Assembly (NCBI GenBank): GCA_003535775.1
Contig: DPYO01000138.1
Location: 1-16,573, forward strand
Length of the DNA stretch: 16,573 nt
DNA from: Fidelibacterota bacterium
Lineage (GTDB): Bacteria; Fidelibacterota; Marinisomatia; Marinisomatales; UBA8229
Direction of reading: 5' to 3'
Below are positions 1 through 6,724 of this stretch, piece by piece; positions within the stretch are counted from its first letter, which is position 1, and every line of letters starts with the position of its first letter. The translations under genes and the position numbers were made by a program. The notes below the pieces were generated by a model. The model saw only the letters and a list, made by a program, of their open reading frames with translations, did not search any database and was not told where the DNA came from.

Positions 1-515
1 CGGTAGAATTTTCCATATTGACCGGTAAAATCTTCATGATGAAGATGAAGCCAATCAATGTTATCTAAGCCCCCGATAAATACCTCTTCATCCCAGAGCG
101 ATTCGTAGGGCACTTCTGCGTAGGTGAGGGCAAGGGTTACAGCATCGTCCCACGGTTGTTTATTTGGCGGGGTATAAATGGCGATTTTCGGAGCTTTTTC
201 AAGAAGGATTACTTCCATGTTGTTCTGATCAATTGTACCGTAAATTGATAATACATCTCCCTCATGGACTCGTTCAAAACTGACTCCCCGGATCCTACAT
301 TCCTGAGAGATGAAAGGATATTCGTCCACCATGAAAGAACCCCCGCGATAATTTAAGAGCCATTCCACATTGATATTTTTAGTGAGGATATCAAAAGCAA
401 TTCCGTACGCCTTGAGATGATCTTTCTGGGAAAAGTCCATCGGTATCAGGATTTTCTGACACAAACTAAATTGAATTATGAAAATTAATAGGAATATTAT
501 TTTTGTTATTTTCAT
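1..515 (-). CDS. Exported protein of the type mislabelled 'asparagine synthetase B' (partial, 3' end off window)
   Basis: An open frame of 171 codons runs from an ATG at 515 to the left edge without a stop. The first 19-20 residues form a signal peptide (two early lysines, then an Ile/Leu/Phe core, ending FSLCQ), so the product is predicted to be secreted to the periplasm. The Cys before Gln is preceded by Leu, so it is not a good lipobox. The visible part has runs I recall as conserved in FCB-group proteins: NYRGGSF (about 56-62), YTPPNKQPWDDAV (about 116-128) and WLHLHHEDFTGQYGKFY (about 155-171). Databases often call such proteins asparagine synthetase B. Nothing here supports that: there is no N-terminal catalytic Cys2 and a signal peptide is present. 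The start lies 8 bp after the TPR gene's stop, with no clear Shine-Dalgarno, so it is probably translated from the same mRNA. Function is unknown. The gene call is firm; the family name rests on recall. Confidence 0.8.
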   Translation of the reverse strand, partial: MKITKIIFLLIFIIQFSLCQKILIPMDFSQKDHLKAYGIAFDILTKNINVEWLLNYRGGSFMVDEYPFISQECRIRGVSFERVHEGDVLSIYGTIDQNNMEVILLEKAPKIAIYTPPNKQPWDDAVTLALTYAEVPYESLWDEEVFIGGLDNIDWLHLHHEDFTGQYGKFY

Positions 516-523
516 TTTAGGGA

Positions 524-2410
524 TCAGCTTTTCAGCTTTTCATTTAATTTTCTCACATGAAACCGAACTGGTTCACATAGAAGGGAGGCAGGGAACTCTT
601 CTAAAACCCTGTAATAATAATCTAAAGCTTTTTTGGGTTCGTTTTTTGATTTTTCCAGGATCTCACCATAAAGTACCCACCCAATATCTCCATGTTGAGT
701 CTGCGTGAGTTTTTCCGCCAGAAGCAGTGCTTCCGGAATTTGATTCAGGGTTTTGCGGATGAGGGCTTCTCTAAGAATTGCTTGTGGCAGGATAGAGGCA
801 TTGGGATATTGTTCCCGTAGGTAATATAATGCCTCTGCTGATTCTGAAAGTTTTTTTTGCCGGATCAGAAACTCTGAAGAAAAGAATAGTTCAAACGCCA
901 TTCTGTCTTCCGAAGAACCGGAGAGATAGTGTTGTTGGATAAGGTCACGTAATTCCAATAAATCGTTAAAGGAAGCTGCTTCCGGGCGAATGGTTCCCAG
1001 GGCAGATTTAATAAGAACCATAGCAGAGTCCGGGCGCCCTGCAAGCAAATTAACCTGAATAAGACGGTTGAGAAATGTTGTTCCCCTAGAGAGCTCGTGT
1101 TCAAAATAAGCCAGGGCAGCAGTTGTGTCACCTTTAGCCAGATAAAGATCTCCTATTCGCAAACGAATATCATTTTCCAGCGTTTTTTTAGGTTTGGAAC
1201 GTAAAGCTGCTTCGTATGATCTGGAAGCGCCATCAAAATCCATTGTTATCCTATATTGTATTTCACCAAGCCGGAAGTGGGCGGAAGCCGAAAAGGATGA
1301 AACAGGCATTTTAACCAGTAAAGAGTCATAGAATTGAAATGCGGTTTCAAGTGAGGAAAAAGAGAGATTTTGATCTCCGTAAAAATGATTTTCAAAAAAT
1401 ATATTATCAGGAAAATATTGAACCAGGGGAAATTTATTCTGGCTAGGGATAATTTTATTTTCAAAAGTAAGTCCCAGGCCCAGCAAAGCTTGTCCGATAA
1501 TTTTGGTGTTATTGGATATTAACTCAGGAGAGAGAAGTAGTTCATAGGCTTTGACTGCCAGCTCATATCTCCCTTCCCTCCGAAGATTATCAGCAAAGCC
1601 TAACCAGCGTATCAAGTCTTCCTTCGTTGTAAATCCTAGAGTATGGTGTTGATTAAAAGCTTTCGTATAATTACCGGTTTTAAAATAAAATGAGGCAGCC
1701 AGTACCCGTAAAGCTGACTCGTTTTTTGCTACATTTTCCAGAATCTTTTTTTCAATCACGGCACGAGCTTCTTCTTCATCGCTCATATGGAGAATCCTGT
1801 CTGTAATCATCTTTTTCTGCTGGAGATTTGCAATAAGGTAACGAATAAATTCATCCATAGCTTTGTCAAACACTCTTCGTGCCTTATAATAATTTGCCAG
1901 ATCCAGAGAAAGTAAAGCATGGTTATTAAGTTTCTCACGTCCCCGGTACACCACAGCCTCCATTTCTTCTTGGAGTGACAATCGGCTGTACATATACATG
2001 AGGATTCTATAAGTATTGGGAGTATTACCAAATTTAGATTCTAAATCATTCCATATTTTTTCTGCACCTTTAATATTTTTATTAAGATACTTAGCTTCTC
2101 CCAACTCTAAATGGGACTGGAGATCATTAGGAAATAATTTTATGTGTTCTTTAATTAAAAGGACCGTTTTGGGATAGTTTCCCATTTTTTTGTATACGTT
2201 TTTTAACTTTTGGTATGCCTGTAAATTTTTTGGTTCATTATTTAGTAATCCTTCATAAATGGCAACGGCATTTTCCAGGTTTCCCTGTTTTTCCATAAGA
2301 GCAGCCGTTTTTAAAACGGCTGAAGAGTTTTGACTGTATAAAATTTGTATTCCCAGAAAAAGGGGGAGCAAAATAGTGAGGAAATTTTTATTCATTTTCA
2401 ATGTTTTCAT
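524..2410 (-). CDS. Exported TPR-repeat protein
   Basis: 628 residues. A hydrophobic segment (about 9-26, ending LYSQ) looks like a Sec signal peptide, placing the protein in the periplasm. The mature part is helical with tetratricopeptide-like repeats: three fairly clear ones at about 30-132 (for example GNLENAVAIYEGLLNNEP), a pair in the middle around a GDLYLAKGDTTAALAYFE run, and one near the C-terminus (KALDYYYRVLEEFP). Such repeats usually act as scaffolds for protein-protein contacts. No enzymatic motif is visible. The start is ambiguous. The ATG at 2410 overlaps the upstream DUF4175 gene by 23 bp. A second ATG at 2395 gives an 8-bp overlap and a more typical signal peptide beginning MNKNFL. 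Neither has a Shine-Dalgarno. Overlap implies translational coupling to DUF4175, and a working relationship with that membrane protein is likely. Confidence 0.9.
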   Translation of the reverse strand: MKTLKMNKNFLTILLPLFLGIQILYSQNSSAVLKTAALMEKQGNLENAVAIYEGLLNNEPKNLQAYQKLKNVYKKMGNYPKTVLLIKEHIKLFPNDLQSHLELGEAKYLNKNIKGAEKIWNDLESKFGNTPNTYRILMYMYSRLSLQEEMEAVVYRGREKLNNHALLSLDLANYYKARRVFDKAMDEFIRYLIANLQQKKMITDRILHMSDEEEARAVIEKKILENVAKNESALRVLAASFYFKTGNYTKAFNQHHTLGFTTKEDLIRWLGFADNLRREGRYELAVKAYELLLSPELISNNTKIIGQALLGLGLTFENKIIPSQNKFPLVQYFPDNIFFENHFYGDQNLSFSSLETAFQFYDSLLVKMPVSSFSASAHFRLGEIQYRITMDFDGASRSYEAALRSKPKKTLENDIRLRIGDLYLAKGDTTAALAYFEHELSRGTTFLNRLIQVNLLAGRPDSAMVLIKSALGTIRPEAASFNDLLELRDLIQQHYLSGSSEDRMAFELFFSSEFLIRQKKLSESAEALYYLREQYPNASILPQAILREALIRKTLNQIPEALLLAEKLTQTQHGDIGWVLYGEILEKSKNEPKKALDYYYRVLEEFPASLLCEPVRFHVRKLNEKLKS

Positions 2411-5400
2411 TGATAATATTTTCAGGCTCTTTAGAGGTTTCTAAAAAACTCGCTTGGCCTAGAGCATTAAAATAACGTCGGATCATTGTCTGATAATCCC
2501 GGGAATATCCTGCCTTCATTGCCTGATTCAATGCCTCAATAGTAATGCTTTGCCTTTGTCCCAGGTCAATGGGGAGACCTGATGGGCCTATAAATACATT
2601 GTTTTGGTTTGCTGTTGTTGCCAACCTTTTTTCCTTCTGTCCTCGTCTAGTTAATGATTTTTGAGAGTCCAGCATTCGGGAAAGGATGCGTTTCTGTCTT
2701 TCATATGTTTTCCGTGAATATTTTCGAGATTTAAGGTCTTTAATTACTTCTTCCATTTCCTGTGCTGCACCACTCATATCTCCAAGACCCTGTTGTCCGG
2801 ACTCTGCCATTTCATTCATGAGTTCCTGCAAAGATTTTTGTACCTGCTTTTGGCTAGAAAGCATTTGTTGCATCATAGCCTGCTGTGTGTTCGCAGCAAG
2901 CTGGCTAAAGGCAAGCTGCATTCCCTGGCTGTTAATGGATTGCTGCTGTCCAGACAGGCCTTCCATCTGTGCCAGAAATTGTTCAAATCCACTAGCTGAT
3001 CCACCAGACTGCATTTGCTGAATGGTATTGTATATTTCTAAGGCGGCCTCATTCAGCGACTTCATGGCAAGTACCTGATGTGATTTGGCATTATTCCCTT
3101 TTCGTTCAGCAAGATTATCAATGGACTCTTTAATCTCTGCTGATGCCCTCCCTAAAGACTTTCCTATTTGTGGTGTAACAGCAAAGGTTTTTTTGGAAAG
3201 ATCCATTAGTGCTGACATAACCTGAGTGAGCTGGTCGCTCAGCATTTGCTGGTACACTGCAAGATCCTTTATTCTGGGGGAGTTTCTTGGAATCCCGGAG
3301 GTTGTTTCATGAAGGGATTCTTGAGATTTTGAAAGCGTGAGAATGTCCTGCATAATTGATTGAAATTCTCCTGCCATTTCAGAAGTGGTTTCCTGCTGGA
3401 ATTGTTGTTGAATGTTCAGTGCCATTTGATGAAATGACTGGAGATTCTTGAGTGCAGAACGGCTGGATTGTTTGGAGGAGGAAGAGGCTTCCTCTCCTAA
3501 TTGATTGGCAGACTCAGAAAGATCTCCTTCGGTTTTTTCTGCCAGCTCGGACTGGGAGAGATTCTCCATCGCCTCAGAAGAAGACTTGCTGTACTCCTCC
3601 ATAATATCTGAAGCATCCTCCATGATATCCAGGATGTTTTGGAATTCCTCCAGATTTCTTTTTTCTTCCTGCTCTAACTTGGAAAATTCAGAAGGATCAG
3701 TAGTATCATTGGTTTTCTGAATATTATCATTTAGAACATCCTGTTCTTTAACAAGCTGCTCAAGGCGTTTAGTGATTTCATAGGTCATTTGTTCTGCCTG
3801 TATGCGTTTTAGAATATCAATAAATCGATCAAGCTCCTGTTCAATCTGCTCCATGTTTTGAGATAATTGATCCATAGCGGACATGAGGTCTTTCATATCC
3901 AAATTTTCCAGGGCGTTCCTAGCCTCATCCATATTCATGAGCAGATCTTCAGAAATTAATTCATTCACGAGGTTTTGCAATTCTTGGAATTTTTCCATAA
4001 GGTCTTGTGAAAAAAGACCATGTTTTTCCCCAGATTCTTCCAGAGTTTTGATGGCTTCGGTCAATTTTTTCAACTGTTCAATTTCCTCTGAGGCTTCTTC
4101 CAGTATCTTTTTTATTTCTTGCTGTTGTTCCCAGTTAATTTCTTCACTTTTCAAGAGCTCCAAATCAGTTTTTTCCAAGTGTTCTTGGAGAGCAATGAGT
4201 TCCTCAAGCTGGATTTCAGTTTCTTCGATAATGTTTTGTTCTTTCTCCCCCATAGCTGTAAAAAGATCTGCAAGGGAAGGCAACCGAGCAATAAAAGTTC
4301 CTGAAAGTGTTTTTTTAGGTCCGGAGACCTCATCATTATCGTACAGCTCAAAATGAAAGTGAACCTCATCTTCTGGCATAAGCCCTAAATCGGACAAGTC
4401 CCATACAGTATATATTTTTTGATGAAGCTGTTCCGGTATGAGATCAGGGATTGTAAAGATTGATATAAATGGATCTATCTGGAGATAGGTGGGCCGGCGG
4501 AGTTCATATCCAATCTGGAGTGTTGAAAATCCGAAATCGTCTTCAATTTCAAGATGAAGCGGTAATAGCTGGTTTTCTCCAAGTTCGATGACAGGGGGTG
4601 GAGCAATTATGTGCAGATCGGGGAAAAGGTCTGGAATAACCTCGAGGTGGTATGGGATTGGATTGCGGTTCGTGATTCCGCGTTTATCCAGAAGGTGTAC
4701 AGTAAACATACCATCCTGATGGAGCAAAAACTCTCCTTGAGCGCGTTTCCCACGAGAAGTTAATTGTATTTCATTGTCACCAAGGAGTAAAAAACTTTTC
4801 TCCAGCACTCTGTTGCTTGAAAGTTTTATTGATATAGTTGATCCTTTCAATCCACGGACATTTGCCTGATTTCCTGCTTGTATTTGTGGTTTTAACTGGG
4901 AATATTTTGGTGGAATGACTGTAATGGAGAAATCTTCCATTGTCGGCCTATCAGTTACAAGGATTCGGTATTCATTGGAAGAAACCTTTTTCCATGTTTG
5001 CCAGAAGTGATCAGCGGGAACAAATGCCTGATAAGAGTAATCATGATAGATATCGTTTATAACAAATGTATAGAGTTTGCTTGAATCGGGTGATGATTTG
5101 ACCAGCAATGATGATGTTTGAGTTGAATCCATGTCCTTACTGACCAGAGGAGTGAGGCTCAGGAAAACTGTATCCGGCAGAACGGAAGCTGCCTTAATGG
5201 ATAAAGAAACCGATTCTCCTCCTAAGATGCGGATATCTTTTGTGATACTTTCAAGAACAAATGGTTTTGGTACAGCAAATTTAGTTCTGGGATGTATCCA
5301 GCGATAAACGGCGCCAGAGCTATGATTCCAGAAAATTGAGATGGATAATGCCACTAGAATTAAGAGAGTGAGTGTTATTTTTTTCCCGCTCCAGACTAAA

Positions 5401-5852
5401 TTTTTTGGAAAAAGATCTTTTAACTTTAACATTGTTAACTTGTGAAAGACCTCCTGTATAAAAGACTGGCTGAGGTCTTGAGACGTGCTTTGAGCCAAGC
5501 TACGCTCCAATTGCAAAGCGTTGACAACTGTATCCTTTTTGGAAAATGAAAGAACCCCTATGTTTCGGGCAATAGTCGATAAACGAAAACGGTATATTTT
5601 GTTTTGGAATATTCGAAAAAGAATGATGATAATGAAGATGATACAAAGAGAAGCAACCACGAGTAAGGCATTCCATGTTCCTAAACGGATGTTTGCTGGT
5701 AAATAGAATACAGATTCAATGCATATCCCTAAGAGCACTAAACTGAGGATAGAAGCATAGAGTATCCACCCTAAGAGATAAAGATCATTTTTGATTTTAA
5801 CAGTTCGAATATGCCTTAAAACACGAGCTATAGATATCTGAGAGTTTGTCAT
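2388..5852 (-). CDS. DUF4175-family membrane protein with giant coiled-coil domain
   Basis: 1154 residues. Three membrane segments are visible near the N-terminus (about 24-51, 58-82 and 158-175). Between the second and third lies a DUF4175-like stretch (DTVVNALQLERSL, about 107-119). After the third comes a beta-rich region (about 190-520). A very long Glu/Gln/Leu/Met-rich helical region follows (about 535-1080), with low-complexity Gln/Ser runs such as QQQSINSQGMQ. The C-terminal basic run (RQKRILSRMLDSQKSL) also matches my memory of DUF4175 proteins. It is probably an inner-membrane anchor with a large periplasmic part. DUF4175 often sits beside DUF4159, as here, but its biochemical role is not known to me. 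The ATG at 5852 follows a 35-bp AT-rich gap after the DUF4159 stop, with no Shine-Dalgarno. The 3' end overlaps the TPR gene. The family assignment is fairly sure; the topology is inferred. Confidence 0.9.
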   Translation of the reverse strand: MTNSQISIARVLRHIRTVKIKNDLYLLGWILYASILSLVLLGICIESVFYLPANIRLGTWNALLVVASLCIIFIIIILFRIFQNKIYRFRLSTIARNIGVLSFSKKDTVVNALQLERSLAQSTSQDLSQSFIQEVFHKLTMLKLKDLFPKNLVWSGKKITLTLLILVALSISIFWNHSSGAVYRWIHPRTKFAVPKPFVLESITKDIRILGGESVSLSIKAASVLPDTVFLSLTPLVSKDMDSTQTSSLLVKSSPDSSKLYTFVINDIYHDYSYQAFVPADHFWQTWKKVSSNEYRILVTDRPTMEDFSITVIPPKYSQLKPQIQAGNQANVRGLKGSTISIKLSSNRVLEKSFLLLGDNEIQLTSRGKRAQGEFLLHQDGMFTVHLLDKRGITNRNPIPYHLEVIPDLFPDLHIIAPPPVIELGENQLLPLHLEIEDDFGFSTLQIGYELRRPTYLQIDPFISIFTIPDLIPEQLHQKIYTVWDLSDLGLMPEDEVHFHFELYDNDEVSGPKKTLSGTFIARLPSLADLFTAMGEKEQNIIEETEIQLEELIALQEHLEKTDLELLKSEEINWEQQQEIKKILEEASEEIEQLKKLTEAIKTLEESGEKHGLFSQDLMEKFQELQNLVNELISEDLLMNMDEARNALENLDMKDLMSAMDQLSQNMEQIEQELDRFIDILKRIQAEQMTYEITKRLEQLVKEQDVLNDNIQKTNDTTDPSEFSKLEQEEKRNLEEFQNILDIMEDASDIMEEYSKSSSEAMENLSQSELAEKTEGDLSESANQLGEEASSSSKQSSRSALKNLQSFHQMALNIQQQFQQETTSEMAGEFQSIMQDILTLSKSQESLHETTSGIPRNSPRIKDLAVYQQMLSDQLTQVMSALMDLSKKTFAVTPQIGKSLGRASAEIKESIDNLAERKGNNAKSHQVLAMKSLNEAALEIYNTIQQMQSGGSASGFEQFLAQMEGLSGQQQSINSQGMQLAFSQLAANTQQAMMQQMLSSQKQVQKSLQELMNEMAESGQQGLGDMSGAAQEMEEVIKDLKSRKYSRKTYERQKRILSRMLDSQKSLTRRGQKEKRLATTANQNNVFIGPSGLPIDLGQRQSITIEALNQAMKAGYSRDYQTMIRRYFNALGQASFLETSKEPENIINENIENE

Positions 5853-5887
5853 ATCAATAAATTAAATTCAATTAACTATATAATGGA

Positions 5888-6571
5888 TCATTGTGTAAGA
5901 GCGAAGTAAATGATGTTCACACCCATTTGTAAAGCTTTCTCACGGATGTCCGCGGGATCTTTGTGCACTTCCTCGTCTTCCCAGCCATCACCAAGGTCAC
6001 ATTCATAGGTATACAACACCATGAGTCGATCTTCATTGAACAGTCCAAAAGCCTGGGGGTCTTTTCCATCATGTTCGTGTACTTTCGGAAGACCGTTTGG
6101 GAAATCATAGTAGGAGTGAAAAAGAGGATGGTCATAGGGTAATTCAACAAAATCTTTGTTTGGGAAAACACGTTTCATTTCCCGACGAAAGGATTTATCC
6201 ATTCCGTAATTATCATCAGCATGTAGAAATGACCCCCTGAGTAGAAATTCCCGTAAAATAATAATTTCTTCTTCGCTGAACCGGACATTTCCATGTCCTG
6301 TCATATAAAGGTAAGGATAACTGGTTAATTCCTTATCTGTTAATTTGATACGAACCTCCTCTTGGACTGACTTAATGAATGTCCTGGAAGAAAGATAGTT
6401 CAAAAGATTGGGCAGGCTGCTTGGATCGCTGTACCAATCACCGCCGCCGCTGTACTGAATCCGTGCTACTGTAAATTCCTGTGCTGCAATACCACTAAGG
6501 ATAGGCAGGAGGACGATCATTATCCTAACATAACACAATAATAGAGTATGGTGTAATTTTGGTCTGTTCAT
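5888..6571 (-). CDS. DUF4159-family exported protein
   Basis: 227 residues from the ATG at 6571. A signal peptide covers about 1-30 (Arg16, hydrophobic core, ending GIAAQ), so the mature protein is periplasmic. The mature part has a row of conserved-looking motifs: GGGDWY (42-47), YMTGHG (89-94), HADD (117-120), the Pro/His/Phe-rich stretch 144-158, HEHDGK (165-170) and YECDLGDGWED (189-199). These match my recall of DUF4159, thought to have a glutamine-amidotransferase-like (ThuA-like) fold. The many His and Asp residues would suit a ligand or metal site, but that is inference. The frame stays open to a TTG at 6697, but that start would put a basic, non-signal leader and the 6601-6638 inverted repeats inside the gene. 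ATGs at 6589 and 6520 are other possibilities. It is the first gene of the minus-strand operon, 35 bp before DUF4175. Confidence 0.88.
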   Translation of the reverse strand: MNRPKLHHTLLLCYVRIMIVLLPILSGIAAQEFTVARIQYSGGGDWYSDPSSLPNLLNYLSSRTFIKSVQEEVRIKLTDKELTSYPYLYMTGHGNVRFSEEEIIILREFLLRGSFLHADDNYGMDKSFRREMKRVFPNKDFVELPYDHPLFHSYYDFPNGLPKVHEHDGKDPQAFGLFNEDRLMVLYTYECDLGDGWEDEEVHKDPADIREKALQMGVNIIYFALTQ

Positions 6572-6724
6572 ATTCAAGAAAGCGTCCATTTTTATGGATG
6601 AGGGACAAGAATGTTCCCTGTAAAAAAACAACAGGGAAGTTAGTGATAAATGATGATTTGTTAAACAATTGTTGAATGACCTCTTTCTCTTGTTCAATAC
6701 ATCTGAAATCGGGTATTTTGAGAA
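6572..6724. promoter_or_regulatory. Divergent intergenic region with inverted repeats
   Basis: This 153-bp gap separates the minus-strand DUF4159 operon from the plus-strand barrel/BamE-like gene, so promoters for both directions should lie here. I could not find a convincing -35/-10 pair on either strand. The gap holds a perfect 8-bp inverted repeat (TTCCCTGT at 6614-6621, ACAGGGAA at 6631-6638, 9-base A-rich loop), a nearby partial copy of the arm (AGGGA at 6601-6605), and a 10-bp palindrome AACAATTGTT at 6664-6673. These could be operator sites or leader hairpins of the DUF4159 transcript. Confidence 0.45.
6601..6638 (-). repeat. Alternating inverted repeats in the predicted DUF4159 leader
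   Basis: Three related segments lie in a row on the plus strand: AGGGA (6601-6605), TTCCCTGT (6614-6621) and ACAGGGAA (6631-6638). The middle one can pair with either neighbour: 8 perfect base pairs to the right, 5 to the left. On the minus strand this lies 30-67 bases upstream of the chosen DUF4159 start codon. It could be an operator or a switching leader hairpin. The bases are certain; the function is not. Confidence 0.4.

Noticed and set aside
478..708. Plus-strand 76-codon frame starting MKINRNIIF with a signal-like N-terminus
   Set aside because: It lies antisense to the 3' end of the TPR gene and the 5' end of the secreted protein gene, both well supported. Its hydrophobic start is the mirror of their AT-rich codons, and there is no Shine-Dalgarno.
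2686..3021. Plus-strand Cys-rich 111-codon frame
   Set aside because: Antisense of the Gln/Ala/Met-rich part of DUF4175; the Cys content comes from reversed GCA/CAG-type codons.
2800..3060. Possible tandem DNA repeats (recurring tgctg/ttgctg units)
   Set aside because: They reflect Gln/Ala/Met codons in the coiled coil. No fixed period or unit was found, and nothing resembles CRISPR or VNTR spacing.
3883..4356. Plus-strand 157-codon frame rich in Ser, Phe and Cys
   Set aside because: It is the antisense of the Glu/Leu/Gln-rich coiled coil of DUF4175, where reverse codons give Ser, Phe and Cys. Composition is low-complexity and no family is recognisable.
6572..6697. Longer DUF4159 form starting at TTG 6697
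   Set aside because: The extra 42 residues are basic and unlike a signal peptide, and would bury the natural signal sequence. No Shine-Dalgarno supports the TTG.
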